Made by a program: the position numbers and the translations under genes. Below are positions 11,371-24,189 of a stretch of DNA of 64,000 nt, in pieces. The stretch's first letter is position 1, and every line of letters begins with the position of its first letter. The DNA comes from Spinacia oleracea (taxonomy: Eukaryota > Streptophyta > Magnoliopsida > Caryophyllales > Amaranthaceae): NCBI RefSeq assembly GCF_020520425.1, contig NC_079492.1, forward strand, positions 145,297,861 through 145,361,860, in the 5' to 3' direction. Under the pieces are notes generated by a model that saw only the letters and a list, made by a program, of their open reading frames with translations, ran no database searches and was not told the origin of the DNA.

Positions 11371-12024
11371 TAGGGATGTCAATGGGGCGGGGCGGATGCG
11401 GATGTAGGTCCCTCCATCCCCATCCCCACCTAAAATTTTCATCCCCATCCCCGCCCCATCACCCATGGCGGGTACAAAATTCATCCCCATCCCCGCCCCA
11501 ACGGGTGTAAGCTAAAATCCATCCCCGCCCGCCACCCAACTGGGTATCCATCCCCGCTTCATACCCGTGCTAATACCCGCCTAATTTTTCTTATTTAGCA
11601 AACATTTGCCATATATACGGTGTAATTAAAGTTAACTATAGAAAAAATACCTTATGACTAAAGTAACCTATATAATCAAACAAAATACTCGTCATAACAA
11701 AAAAAATTCAAACAAAAAACATAAAAATCTCACATAAATTTATATTATCACCTCAATATGCAAATAAATCCAAACTCACCCCATCACCCATGGCGGGTAT
11801 AAAGCGGGGCGAGTGGAGATGGGGCGGGGCGAGTGGGGATGGGGCGGGGAGGGCGGGGATGGGGCGGGTTCAACACAAAATCCACACCCGCTCCATCACC
11901 CATGGCGGGTACGAATTTTATACCCATCCCCGCCCCATCACCCGCCAAACCTACCTCCATCCCCGCCTACTTGGGGCGGATGCGGGGCGGGTCTCCCGCG
12001 AAACCCGCCCCACTGACATCCCTA
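11371..12024. mobile_element. GC-rich hAT-type MITE
   Basis: A 654 bp element with ends TAGGGATGTCA/TGACATCCCTA and a perfect 8 bp target duplication, ATTGTCAA, at 11363-11370 and 12025-12032. That size is the hAT signature. Both arms are packed with GGGGCGGG/CCCCGCCCC words while the middle (11580-11760) is AT-rich. Open frames across the arms are composition artefacts. Confidence 0.88.
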
Positions 12025-12358
12025 ATTGTCAACTACTCAGTGTAAAAGTTTTTCTCTTTGGTAACGCACTTACACAATGTCACAATCTAACCGGGAAACG
12101 AAATTAACTTTTTTGTTATGGCTCTATTTAACGGAAAATATATTTAAAGGAAAATAATTTTCAATGGACAACAATTTTCAAGGGAAAATATCAAGAAAAA
12201 ATATCAAATAATTTTTTTTAATTTAATTGTTTTCACACAAGAAAAATTATAAAGAAAAAAACATAGAAGTGAAAATGAAAGGAGAGAAAAGAAAATGTAA
12301 TTAGAAACTACGGTGGAAAATGTGGCATTCCTTCCTTTTATAGGAAAAGTTGATTTTG

Positions 12359-12738
12359 GCCCTGTTCGGCAAAATTAACGGTAGCGGGTAGCGGTTAGCG
12401 GTTGAGTAACGGGTAGCGGTTAAAGTAGCGAGTAGCGGTGAATAGTAGCGGGTAACGGTTAGCTGTCAAAGTATCGGTAACTAATATGAGTGTTCGGTAA
12501 AAGTAGCGGTTGATATTATAAAAATAAAAATAAAAGCAAGAATATTATTTAAAACTTTATTATAAATTTGTCAAACGCTACCCGCTACCTTAAACGCTAC
12601 TAATTTTAACGTTTGACAAAAGCTACCCAACCGCTACCTAAATCGCTACTTTACCAAACATTTACAAATTTTACAAGTAGCGTCTTGACTAGGTCAAAAC
12701 GCTACCCGCTAGCTCAAACGCTACCGCCGAACACGCCC
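12359..12738. mobile_element. hAT-like MITE with GTAGCGG subterminal repeats
   Basis: The ends read GGCCCTGTTCGGC and, reversed, GGGCGTGTTCGGC. Inside each end the word GTAGCGG(GTAGCGG) recurs many times in opposite orientation. It is non-coding, and the target duplication is unclear. A related, shorter relic lies at 27534-27770. Confidence 0.65.
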
Positions 12739-12938
12739 TTTCCCCTAGAGAAAATTGTTTTCCACATTTAGAAAAATTATTTTGTACCCTTGGCAAAACA
12801 AACAAGGGAAATTCATTTTCCGAAAAATATTTTTCGTCAAAACAAACGGAGCCTTAATTTTTTTTTTTCCAACCGATAACATTTCTATAACATTATTAGA
12901 ATACAAATGTTATCCATCTAATCCGTATAACATTATTA

Positions 12939-13250
12939 GAGCATCTCCAATGTTTGTAGCTAGGGACTAGCTTGAAGTTTATAAAAGTTTCAAGCTAATA
13001 GCTAGACCATTGGAGTGCAAATAATAAATTAGCTTGGCCAAGCAAATTAGCTTGTTTAAGCTAATTTGCTTGACAACTAGCTACCAAAGTTGTCAAATAA
13101 TTAATTGACAAGTGGGACAAGTGAAACTAATTTAATTAACAATCTAGTTGCTATCCATTGGAGCACAAATTAGCTAGACAATGAAATAGCTTGAAATCTT
13201 ATGTGGCATAACAAGCTAATTATCAAATTAGCTTACTATTGGAGATGCTC
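12939..13250. mobile_element. Tourist-like MITE (PIF/Harbinger)
   Basis: A 312 bp element with ends GAGCATCTCCAATG and TATTGGAGATGCTC, flanked by TTA on both sides (12936-12938 and 13251-13253). The interior repeats words such as TTAGCTTG and is non-coding. Confidence 0.85.
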
Positions 13251-13427
13251 TTAGAATACAAATGCATCAATCTTCACCATGCCGACGCACACTATAAGGA
13301 AAGGGAAGGAAAATGTTGCATTGATATATCCTGAATTCGTGATGGTGACTCAGGGGAGAATGTCTTGTAAAGTTGCAAGAAAATAATTTAAGTATGATTT
13401 CCAAATTAAAGAATAGAATCAAATATA

Positions 13428-13643
13428 CCAACCAGGGTCGGCGATTTGACGTGAGTGGTTAAGGGTCTATTACTCTTTAACCAAAGTTTTGACTTTTGAT
13501 TGCGAGTCTTGAGTATGGAAAAAAACCTTAACGGGGAAAGATGTTGTCTATCGAGATACCTATGATCGATATGCAAACTCCCGCGGGAGATTAGTTCACT
13601 CGTCGAATGTGGTGGGAGCTCATTGTAGTAGAACAAAAAAAAA
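13428..13643 (+). mobile_element. tRNA-derived SINE, second copy
   Basis: Same family as 11087-11266: a shared head (gagtggttaaggg) and shared tail text (gcaaactcccgcgggagatt). It ends in an A-run and is flanked by a 15 bp duplication, ATAGAATCAAATATA versus ATGGAATCAAATATA, at 13413-13427 and 13644-13658. It is more diverged than the first copy. Confidence 0.82.
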
Positions 13644-13658
13644 ATGGAATCAAATATA

Positions 13659-14251
13659 AATCATTTTATTATTCTTCTCATCTATTTACCATTTTGTTTC
13701 CTAATTAAGATATGAAATGAAGAAAGGGGAAGGAAATGTTGCATTGAAAGTTTGTACAAACAAAACATTTTTTTTATAGGTAAGGTGATGCCGTGATGGT
13801 TGTACACTTGTACTTTGACATTTCGGGAGAAGAGCGTGAGGATAAGGAGATCCCGCTTTAAAGTGCTACAAGTGGGGATTGAATCTTCAATCTTGAGGTT
13901 GGAATGTTAAAATCTTTACTAGGTTAAGCGTAACTCGATACATTAATATCTTCATTGGTTGGCATGCTAGATATACTTCAACTAATGACAAGTAGAAATA
14001 TTGTACGAAGTATTTTAATTGAGATTTTTTGCTTGTTTGGTTGACATCAAAATTGAATTTGCATAAGGAAATTGATTTCCATGAGAAACTCATTTTCATG
14101 GGAACTTACTTCCTCTGTGAAATTTCTACATATAAAATAGCAATAGCATATTCTTGTATAAGGATGATTTTACATTTGCTACAACAAAAATGTAGCCATT
14201 ATAGGATCAAAATCTACACCCTTGATTTTTTTTTTTTTGGTATTCAACCAC
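13659..14251. other. Intergenic, no gene seen
   Basis: Contains a decayed repeat at about 13780-13925 that looks like a reversed SINE-like piece ('gggattgaatcttcaatc'). Nothing else could be assigned. Confidence 0.4.
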
Positions 14252-14721
14252 AACTGTTGTGGGATCTTTTACGGTGATGACGTGTCACGCGTTCTTCGGA
14301 GGTATCAAGTATGAGCTGACACGAACCTCTGACAACCTGCAAAACAAGAATATTCCCGTAGGAATATTCCCTCCGATGCCTAAGTAAGTATGGGCTAGAG
14401 AGAGAAGTAATTTTAGAGAGAAGGCAGAGCAAAGATAGTTTAAAGTTGGTGGGAATGAATTGCATGCCCCTTTTACCTTGGGAATTGGACTATATATAGG
14501 GCTAGGGTTTTTGGGAAGTGTCCAAAAACCCTAGTTATATGACTGGCTGATCTTTAGAGATGAAGACATGTGTCCTTATCTGGTGCATTTTGAAATAAAG
14601 GGCTTTAAGGTGCCTTTTTAGGACTGGGCCTGTCAAACAAGTTGGGCCTTCGTGCCATTTATGGAGGACATGTGTCAAGCTATCATTGGGACACGAAGTC
14701 CAATTATTTTTTGCCACATCA
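14252..14721 (+). mobile_element. Probable solo LTR (fossil)
   Basis: A block of about 470 bp with TGTTGTGG..CCACATCAACA ends, a TATA motif (ctatatatagg) at about 14490, and no internal retroelement genes on either side. The layout suits a solo LTR, possibly of a gypsy-type element. A 5 bp duplication was not confirmed. Confidence 0.45.
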
Positions 14722-15701
14722 ACAACCGTTTGATATCATTGACAAAAAAGATTTTAAAAAATAACATAAATAAATATAACCATTTCCTCTCATGCGTATG
14801 GTTTTTTCAAATTCCCTACACCAAAAACTAAAAAGTACAAGGAAATACTCTTCTAGTGTATAACAATTGGTAAACCAAATATAACCCCAATTAACATGAA
14901 ATCCACTAATAAATTTCGAAAAGAAAATCGATAACAAGAACACAAGAATCCATTAAACCAAGGGCTCCATTGAATAAAATATGAGAAACTAGGCTGGAAA
15001 GGGGTTGATCAATATACGCTTGATTGCAACTAGTTTTTAAGTCCCTAAAATGTTGATTGTTAGCTGATTAGAAGTTTTCATTTGATACCGTTTTCAATAA
15101 TTTTATTTTTTTCAATTTTGATGAGTTTGATGATAGCGGAACAATTATTTGGATAAAGTAGTTTCTTAGGTTTAAATTGAATACGAAGTCAAATAAAAGA
15201 AAGGACAAAATTGCTTTTTGAAAATGAACAGTTGAGATTTAAATAATAAATATAGCACTATAATATTTACCGTTTTAATATGATAGCCATTGAAAAATCT
15301 TCACTTATTTAATTAGAATTTACGGAGTAATATGAAATTGTGACTTACCAGTTACCACGTTGAGGGTGAGTAAAACATCTTACTTGAAAATTCCAACTTC
15401 GCAAGAAAGTCTCACCTCCCGTTTCATGCCAATGAAATCCCATGCAAATATCGAATTTCTTTAAAGTTCTAATTCCCCTTGATTTTCTTTCTATTAAAAA
15501 AAACTCTTTATTTATAATTTGTATTGTTTTCGTGGCTCTGTAGTCTAATATTTTTTTGCCGAAACTGCCCATTGCATTATTAAAAAAACACGAACCCGAA
15601 GTATAACGTGGACAAACCAAGCCCGCTAATTCGTTCATTTCTTTATTTTTGTTTGAAAATCACACTTTAACTAGTACCCACAACTCAATCAACAATTGTC
15701 A
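14722..15701. other. Intergenic and upstream region of the hydrolase gene
   Basis: No gene. AT-rich sequence with the word TACGGAGTA at 15321. The presumed promoter of the gene starting at 15702 lies here, but I cannot fix a TATA box with confidence. Confidence 0.4.
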
Positions 15702-18700
15702 ATGGCCCGTCTCGACTCTCATTCACTCTTTCGTTTCCGCCACCTACCTTCCCCTTTCACCACCACCTCTACCCACCGTTACCACCGCCTCCACGTCAGC
15801 AGACCCCAGGGCTCATCTTCGGGCCCAATGTCAGAAACGGACCCCACACAAACGGCTCAAGTCCACCCGTCGCTAGAAGTCATCGGAGGAGGTCGCGACA
15901 AGTATTTACCGGCACTGATGAAGAATCTGGAGCAACCATACAACCCGTTTCCACTAGTCGGGTCGAACCGACACATAGAGACCATATTTGCGGCGTTCTT
16001 CCGGTCACGGCCAGAAGTTAAGTTCCGGCGTGAGTGTTTAAGGATGAAAGATGACGGTGCTGTTGCTCTTGATTGGGTTGTCGGTGATGATCGCAAGCTT
16101 CCTCCTCTCTCTCCTATCCTTCTTTTGCTGGTAAGTTCATAATTTTACTCCAGTTTTTTAGGCTTTTTTTTCTTATTATTTTGAATTTTATACTCGAATT
16201 TGATTTAATTGCTGACACTATTATATTTGTGAAATTGGAGTTTGACAATTTCTACTCCGTATTTTATACTCGGGTGTATCGTTACTCGATTCCCGTCTTT
16301 GTCGCTGCCATTTGTTATTTCCGTGCCTTTCCGAGTTAATCCCAGTTATTGGAAACTTTTTCCAATCAAATGGCATTTTCGTAAATAATGGATGATTTTA
16401 TTACGAAAATGCCATTAAACGTATATGTAAAAGAACATAACATTATGATATAAAAAAAAAAGATTTATTACTTTCATTTTAGTTGTTGCTAAAAAAAAAA
16501 AAAACATATCTCATGTTCATTTATCATAATGTCATGTTTTTTTTACATATGTACTAATATTCTTTTGATGTATAATCAGCATTGTGCACATGTGTCATTA
16601 TCTAATTAAACGAGGAAGCGAATAAAAAACATTGCTAAGTGTGACCACCTTTTTAGGAAATAGTATATGTAACTGATAAAACTACTTGATTATTCATTAA
16701 CAACCTTATTTAGATTGTATGCTAATGTGTACAACCCAAAGCAGACTATGCTACACGAAAACTAGAGCTCAAGCTTTTGATGTCTAACTTCAGCGTTCTT
16801 CTGATGAGAATATCCTTCCCACATAAAAGATCCGGATGTATTAGGCTTGGGACTTCTAAAACAACAACAAACTTGTCATGTTGCCGACTTGCCGTTAAAT
16901 AGATAAAGTGAGTAAAAATGTTGTAACCAGTGCACAAGGCTCCCGTTATTTAGCGAAGGGTGTGGGGAAGGTTCAAATGTACGCAGTCTTACCCTTATTT
17001 TCATAAAGAGGTTGATTCCAAGATAGCAAGTAGACACTTGACCATCGCACCAAGGAAAGAGTGAGTGAGAGAGAGCATAAAGTAGAAGATAACTTTGTAA
17101 ATTTGTAAACGGGCAAAGGGAGGGAAAGTTAATAACTGGGGATTTTACTGAATAATCTGAGTGAAAGTTAGTCAGCTACACAGGGAGTAATAGTTACTAA
17201 CTGATGTTATCAGTTTATAAAGTACAGTCACTACAAACTGAGATTTATAACAGTATACTGTAGCATCAAGACAAAGCTATATAAGCCTTGCAGGACCAAT
17301 GCAGATCATTGGAATCCCATTGCAGTAGCTGCAGGTTCATAGCAGGAAGTAACAAGTGAAAATTAGCAGTAGCAGCTATGAACCTGTTATTGAAAGATTT
17401 TTATAGCCGATTTCCTACCTGCAGAATTGATATTAGCAAGAACAACCCTACCAAGTAACTATTAGCCATAAGAGTGGCGATGTGAAGTAATTGATGGAGA
17501 AATCAGAACTTGCATTAGCTAGGGTACTAACAACAGCAGCCTAGAATCAGTTCAGGGCGCATCTGTTAATAGTAATCCTGTATAATTACAAGGGAAATTT
17601 GGAGGTTTGAAATTCTGCACACAGTTTTGAACTTTTGATTGTTCAGTTTGTCTGAAGTCAACAAGGGCATATTTTTCTCCTAGTTATTTCAGTAACTGAA
17701 GTCATTTAGAGAACTGGAAAAAGTTACAGCAGAAGCTAAATTATGGCGCAATCAGAACAGAATTATTAACAGAGATAAATTGATTTTTTGACCTGCGGTA
17801 GTAGCGAAGTGCCACGTGATCTCCTATGAGTAATAAGTAAAAATTAACTTAAGTGAAGATTGGTTCCAATGAAACTTAATTGAGTTGGATGATTTTAAAT
17901 AACCTGAAGTGAGATAATTGTGGCTGAAGCAGTATAAAGATCAGCCATTTTGGACTGTAGAGCTCAAGAAGCTAAAGATAGCTGATGAATCATCTCAAGG
18001 ACATATGATGAGCAGCCAAAATAAGATTTTTGGAGAGCTTCTACAGCTCCAACTGGACAACTTACTGTTCTTATAGTTCGTATTTCGGTTGTAATATCAA
18101 AATTTCTTTCCTGAATTTTCATTTGATTTCCTACAACTTGTAATAAAATAGAGATGATTTTGCAATATAGAAGAGTAGACCAGAGCATTTTATGGAATAC
18201 TTTATGACTTTATGTTCAGTTAGGATAAGTTTCTTTTAACATTTATGAAATGCTGTGGACTATTGCTTAAAATAAGAGGGAGAGGAGTGTTGTGTGCTGG
18301 GAATGATAAAGTAGAAAAATAAGAGTAGTTGATTAGAGAACATATTATGCAGCCAGGTCTTACAGGAGGCAGTGATGATACTTATGTAAGACACATGTTG
18401 ATTAGGGCCAGGAGTCTGGGATGGCGAGTGATCGTCTTCAACAGCCGTGGCTGTGGTAATAGCCCCGTCACTACTCCTCAGGTAATCCTTTGTTGTGCAT
18501 GGAGCTTACTGAAAAGGTTAAAAATGCAGAAATTGAAAGGATGAAAGGTTTGATATGAGCAGTTTTATTCAGCGTCATTCACTGGGGATCTTACTGAAGT
18601 GATTACACACGTAAATGGTAGATATCCTAAAGCCAAATTATATGCTGTTGGCTGGTCCCTTGGAGCTAATATTCTTGTACGTTATTTGGGTCAGGTATGT

Positions 18701-21700
18701 TCTTTTCTTAATCTGTTTTTAAATCTCTAACATGATATAGTTTTTTAATTAGCCTATTCAGTTGTTTCTGTGTTATTTGTATACTAGGATCTTATTATTT
18801 TACAAGAGATGCACCTAATAATCTCACCAGGGTGAGATACAGTATCAAAAGGATGCCACGCTGATGAGATCATTAGGTGCATCTCTTGTCCATTATATGC
18901 TTTGTTCCATTTCCTGTCTTTAAATTACAGCCGAGTATGATGTGTCTTTGTTGTGCACCTGGTTTGGCTGGCGATCTTGCTCATTAGCAAAGGTTCCTTT
19001 GGATTGCTGTAGATGGCCAATGAACTTAATGTTTTGCGTGGCTACCTCTTTTCTTTCACGTGTCACATTCCTAAATTTATGCATATGTTAGCAATCTGTA
19101 TTATGCAGTATAGAAAATCGTGAAAGTGTTTACTATCAAAGCTTGTCAGATAGAACCACAACATTCCTTGGCCTTTATAGACTAAGCATTTCGATTATGC
19201 ATGAGGTTTCAACACAATCAATGCCGTGAATTTGTTTGTTACCTTTAGCAACTAATCTAGCTTTGTGTGCAACACAATTCCATGTTTGATGGCTTTCATC
19301 CTTTTCTTTGGAGCTCGTAACATGGATCTCATTAGTGCCACTATTCTGTATTTTGGTTATTCGAAGTTTCTCTCTCTAATTACTTTGTCATCCTTTTTCA
19401 GGAATCACATAACTGCTCTCTCGCTGGAGCTGTGAGCCTGTGTAACCCTTTCAATCTGCCAATTGCAGATGAGGACTTCCACAAGGGCTTTAATAACACT
19501 TATGACAAAGCATTAGCAAGCAGCCTTCGAAGAATATTCAAGAAGTAATGACAACTCGCGACTTTTATCTGTCTCTTAATAGTTATACATTTACTCCCTT
19601 CTCCCAGAAATAATAGTCACATACTATTTTGTTCTCTGACAAAATTGTAACATGTCCGAAATTGTAGACTATGGTTTAATTTCCAAACATAACCCCATTT
19701 AAATGTAGTGGTAGAGAGATAATAGAAAAAGGCAACTACTCTGTATTGTAAAGGGTTTTTCTAGTGAATTCATGATGACTCATTGTGAGGCGAGGGAAAG
19801 CGACACAACATGGCAATTAGTTCCAGACAGACGAAGTAGTGGTTGGGGATGGGGGGTGTTTGTTGTTGGTGAGCTACTTTTGCTGGTATTTTGTCTGAAT
19901 TTCTTATATAAGACCAGTTTGTTTGCTGCTCAGGCATGGCGCTCTCTTTGAAGATATTGGAGGGGAGTATAACATACCAATGGCTGCAAATGCAAAGACT
20001 GTAAGGGAGTTTGATGAAGGGCTAACTCGAGGTCAATACGATTCTCATCTGAGTCTGTGCCAGAGAGTTTATGGCAATTTGTTATCTATGTCTAACCTTC
20101 CTGATATTCTATCATTTTGCAGTGTCGTTTGGGTTCAAGTCAGCTGACGACTACTACTTGCATTCAAGCAGTTCGGATTCAATTAAGCATGTTTGTACAC
20201 CATTGCTTTGTATTCAGGTAGTGTTTTATTAACAACCCATGCCCTGCATCTGTTTATGTCAAGCTCTTGAGATTTTCAATCAACATAGGGCACGTTTGGT
20301 ATAAATTTTGGAAAGGAAATGGAAAGGAAATAAATAAGGGGAAAGGGTAATGTTAACTATTACCATTATAAGTTGTTCGATATACCATGGGAAATGAATC
20401 ACTTGTAACAAATAGGGATTGATGAGGGTAACAATCTAGTTACCATAGGGTTGGGAGAGGTAACACATAGCGTGATAGCGGTAATGGTTACCCTTAGGAA
20501 AAGGGATTGTGTTACCACACCCATACCAAACATTAGGTAATGGAAATAGCTAAGTGATTCAATTTCCACCACTTAAAAACACTGTACCAAAAATGCTGAT
20601 AAATCAAAACAACATAAAAGTGTAGGGCATCAGAATTTTGAAAATTTCTATTAGCACTAACTACTGCAAGTATTGTATGTTAACTAAAGAAGACTGAAGA
20701 CTACGTATATTAGTGACGAAGGGGCATATATAGGGAAATGTATATGATCTGTCAAGCGTATGAAGCCTGAAAGTGGGAGTTGAAGTGAGGACGGGAAGGA
20801 TTACTCTTTAATTACTAGACTTGATAAACAATCTCAAATATCATCGTTTGCATGATTTGCAGGCTGCTAATGATCCCATTGCTCCAGCCAGGGGTATTCC
20901 TCGCAAAGATATCGAGGTTTGTGTTATTTTGCTGATTTTTTATTTATGTTTTCAATCCGATGTTTAATTCTTTATAAATACAAAATACTCTTTAAGGGTT
21001 TGTGTGTTAAGCTGTTAACCCTATTCTCAGCTCCTCTCCAGAAAGGTGATGGATTGCATGGCCTTATTTGCTTAATTTGGGATCCTTATCTAGTATGTAT
21101 ATCCTGTCTTTAAGAGTTTAATTGTTTTGCCCAGATATTCCAAATGGTTTTGAATGTAACATTCAACTACTTGGGGTTGCTTGGCGGGCTCTTTGTTTGC
21201 TATAAAATTTGCATACTACCCAGTAGCGGATGTAACATGTGCGAGTATAAATTAGAAAAGAGTAAGTTATTCAACGAGAACAATTACAAAACAAATACAA
21301 ACTTCTTTTCTTTAGTAATAAATTTGATATATTTTTTTGGCAAGTAAGGATTATTGCTCAAGAAAATTGATTACAACCTACCAATTTTGGGTGCTAGGGA
21401 AACCAAAACCTCTAGGCTAAAGCTACGGAACAAACTAGGCTAATTACAAGCCTACAAAACAGTAGATTTAAACCACTAAGTTAGCCTCGATTGCAAAGAA
21501 TCAAACTTATTCCTATCAATTCTACTTATATTCTATTTAATTATGTATTTGATTTCCTGAATAGCTCCCTGTTCCCAGAGAGAAGCATAACACCATACCT
21601 GACCTTCCATATTGAGTAATTGTACAAGGAATAGTAGCATAGGCAATTTGCTTCCTGAAGGCACCTTTACAATCACTCCTAATCCAAACCATCATGCTGT

Positions 21701-22896
21701 ACATTGAACTCCAAGCTTTCACCTTTATCAAAATCTCATTAAGCACAGGCAAAGAAAATGTGCTTGCTAGTTTCAGCATGGTTCTCACTTCTCACTGTAT
21801 TAGAAACATTGCAGAGTCTGATTCTAGTCTATTCCACTAACTTCTCCCACAATGGAACACTTATTTTTCTTTTAACAAATAAATTCCACACCTTTCCCCC
21901 AGCGAAACTTTTGCTCAGGTCCATAAGGTCCATAAGCTTACTGTATACATCCTTGATCTGATACTTTTGAGTATGGAAACATTGGTGACTCAACTCAACC
22001 CTCGGTCATATTGTCTTGCTTTTGAGCAATAACCCAATCCTGTTTACCTACAGCTGCATTGTTCCCCAATCCCCATCAAGTTTCTAAAACCTAGACCTCC
22101 ACAACACTTGGGTATGTACAATCTGTCCCATTCCTCTGCACCAGGGAATCGGCGTATGTTGCATGCCATAAAAAAGCTTTACACGCAAAATTGATCTTTT
22201 TTATGATAGTAGAAGGGATTATGAATATTTGTGGCCAGTAAACACAAACACTCACGAGGACAAGGTTTATGAGTTGCATGCCTGCGTAAGAAATGTGTCT
22301 TGAGCTCTAAACCTAATTCTCGCAACCATTTTCTCAATAAGCTTCTTGCAATCTCCGACTGTAAGCTTATGAAGCCAGACACTTGACTTATTCTTTCCTC
22401 TGCACTTTTTCCCATGCCAATAGGTGGATGATGATGATCATTACAGATTTACACTAAAACCTAGTATTGGACGTAGCTTATGTACCTTAAAACTACATGC
22501 TTATCCTCATATTCTGCTTTCTCTTAAGCTGATATCGTTGAATTCACCGGTCTAGTCTCTGCATGAAAGAAGTTTATCTGGTACCTGTGTTTATGTAGCT
22601 CAAAAAAGGACGTTTATCAATGCACTGTTGATTGCATTATCCTTGAATCTGATTCTTACTATGTTTTCTTCTATCAGGAAAACCAGAATTGTCTATTAAT
22701 TATTACACCAAAGGGTGGCCATTTGGGGTGGGTTGCCGGTAATGGAGCTCCGTTTGGAGCGCCATGGACAGATCCGTGTGTTATAGACTTTTTGCAACAT
22801 CTCGAGAAGAGATCGTCTGAAACCCCATCGTCCCCTAGCCAATCGAATAGGGCTCCGATGTGTACGCAGGATAGCTTGTTAGCAACAGAGGTATAG
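15702..22896 (+). CDS. Alpha/beta hydrolase, EMB8/YheT-like
   Basis: Eight exons: 15702-16130, 18353-18481, 18563-18694, 19402-19544, 19934-20031, 20123-20217, 20863-20916 and 22678-22896. All introns are GT..AG with agreeing phases and give 432 residues. The protein is an embryogenesis-associated EMB8-like serine hydrolase related to bacterial YheT and Arabidopsis At3g50790. The nucleophile elbow GWSLG places Ser at about residue 218. The likely acid is Asp about 346 (AANDPIAP) and the His is about 375 (PKGGHLGW). The oxyanion region is PGLTGGSDDTYVRHM. The first 40 or so residues are rich in Ser, Thr, Arg and His and poor in acids, which suggests a plastid transit peptide. The substrate is unknown; the family acts as esterase or thioesterase. 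Intron 1 is 2.2 kb and repeat-laden, and intron 7 carries a LINE piece. The ATG at 15702 is the first usable start. Confidence 0.92.
16926..17063 (-). mobile_element. Au-SINE remnant in intron 1 of the hydrolase gene
   Basis: Read on the minus strand, the text around GTGCACAAGGCTCCCG, 'gaagggtgtggggaaggt', 'atgtacgcagtcttaccctt' and 'aaagaggttgattcc' matches the angiosperm-wide Au-SINE consensus. The head is decayed, and the limits are approximate. Confidence 0.7.
18802..18889. repeat. 88 bp foldback in intron 3 of the hydrolase gene
   Basis: ACAAGAGATGCACCTAATAA at the left matches, reverse-complemented, ACAAGAGATGCACCTAATGA at the right. The arms are about 27-30 bp with two or three mismatches around a loop of about 30 bases. 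It is transcribed as part of the intron, so the RNA would form a long hairpin. It is most likely a minimal MITE; a small-RNA precursor is a weaker alternative. Confidence 0.7.
20288..20532. mobile_element. hAT-like MITE in intron 6 of the hydrolase gene
   Basis: The ends GGGCACGTTTGGTAT and ATACCAAAC face each other across about 245 bp rich in GGTAAC/GTTACC words. It is non-coding, and the target duplication was not resolved. Confidence 0.5.
21335..22440 (-). mobile_element. 5'-truncated LINE in intron 7 of the hydrolase gene
   Basis: On the minus strand, pieces of the C-terminal region of a plant L1-type reverse transcriptase protein can be read: KLTVGDCKKLIEKMVARIRF, then YWPQIFIIPSTIIKKINFAC followed by KAFLWHATYADSL, then zinc-knuckle-like text near ETSKHIFFAC. 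The reading is interrupted by stops and shifts, so it is dead. A T-run at about 21330-21337 on the plus strand is the likely poly(A) end. The endonuclease and reverse transcriptase core are missing. Confidence 0.7.
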
Positions 22897-23357
22897 CTGG
22901 TGATTTATTTGATTGTTTTCTGTATTAATTGCTTGATTCTTTCTGGTGTACCTAAGAATCTGTAGGAAGCTCCAGACATAATTTATTGGCTGAAAAGAAC
23001 CCAGCAACAATTGTGTATTCTTTGCTCAATTGCAAAATCATCAAAGTGGATTCAAACATCCAGTTCATGTTTTTTTAAAAATAAATAAATTATTATTGCT
23101 ATGTACATTCTCTAATCCATCCACCAAGTATACTAAAAAGGAGCACATATAAATATATATACACTTTGGCATTCCCTTATGTTCGCTGGCTTCTGTTCCT
23201 ACAACAATTGGGTAGAATTTTATGGAATTGAGGAAGCGAGAATGATTTTGTTATAGTACAGACGTACAGTATATCAATATATATTCGTGTTGATGTTAAA
23301 CGGCCATGAATCGTGATTTCCGATCAATGTAAACTAGTACTCAATATAAGATCACAC
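22897..23357. other. 3' flank of the hydrolase gene
   Basis: No gene. Probable 3' untranslated region followed by AT-rich intergenic sequence. Confidence 0.4.
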
Positions 23358-23672
23358 TCTTAAAATAACTTACCAACCACACATTTACGCAAGTGAACGC
23401 AGATATTTAACGTGGTTCACTAATAATGTGTTAGCTACGTTGACAGGCAGAGGAGAAGAAAGTTTTATTGATCTTGAGTAGTACAAATTACAGAATACAA
23501 CTAGGTTATGACCTAGAGAGTTTATATAGTACTCTCTAGACAGATGCGGAAAAACCCAGAAAATAGACCAAAAACAGATAACCCTAGTCCAGAATAACAA
23601 ATACCGTAAAGTTATCTCTGTGTTGGGGCGTTGCAGTAAAGGACTTGACCGATTCAAGGCATTATTCTAACA
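23358..23672 (-). mobile_element. Probable solo LTR, copia-like (fossil)
   Basis: On the minus strand the block starts TGTTAGAATAATGCC, has a TATA motif (ctatataaactc) in the middle and an AATAAA-like signal (agatcaataaaact) further on. It is about 315 bp, as in copia LTRs. No internal coding part adjoins it and no target duplication was found. Confidence 0.55.
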
Positions 23673-23862
23673 GTTTCTATTATAGAATACGGTAAAATGT
23701 TTTTCTTCAAAATAAATAGAGCCTGAATAATTTTTTCATTTTTAAAAGAAAAAGTCTCGGATGTATGAAGGGAGAAGGGAGGGAAGAAACGAGAGGCAAA
23801 ATAAGAAGAAATAGGTACGGAGTATCTCTTACTGCACCACATAGTGTATACGTACATGTTTA

Positions 23863-24189
23863 CTCTCTCCGTCCCGGAATACTTGATCTGTTTTCCTTGT
23901 CGGACCGTCCCTTAATACTTGACCTGTTTCTAAAAATGGAAATATTCTAACAATATTATATTATTTCTCACTCCACCCCTATTAACTCACCTACCCCTAC
24001 TCCATACAAAAAATAATTAAAAATTTAACCGCTATTCTCCCCCAACCCCACCTCTTAACCCACCTCCCACTAACTACATTAAAATAATACCCCATTATCA
24101 ATTACTACCTATTAAATTAAATAAGTCAATTCAACTCCCTTAAATTTTGTGCCGGTCAAACCGGGTCGAGTATTCCGGGGCGGAGGGAG
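23863..24189. mobile_element. Stowaway MITE
   Basis: A 327 bp element with ends CTCTCTCCGTCCCGGAATAC and, reversed, CTCCCTCCGCCCCGGAATAC. The mirrored ends continue through 'ttgatctg' versus 'tcgacccg'. TA flanks both sides (23861-23862 and 24190-24191). Confidence 0.87.

Noticed and set aside
11325-12107. Several overlapping open frames in GC-rich DNA
   Set aside because: They lie across the GGGGCGGG arms of a hAT-type MITE in all frames at once; composition explains them.
15696-15701. Earlier start for the EMB8-like gene
   Set aside because: The upstream codon is TTG, not ATG; the first ATG is at 15702.
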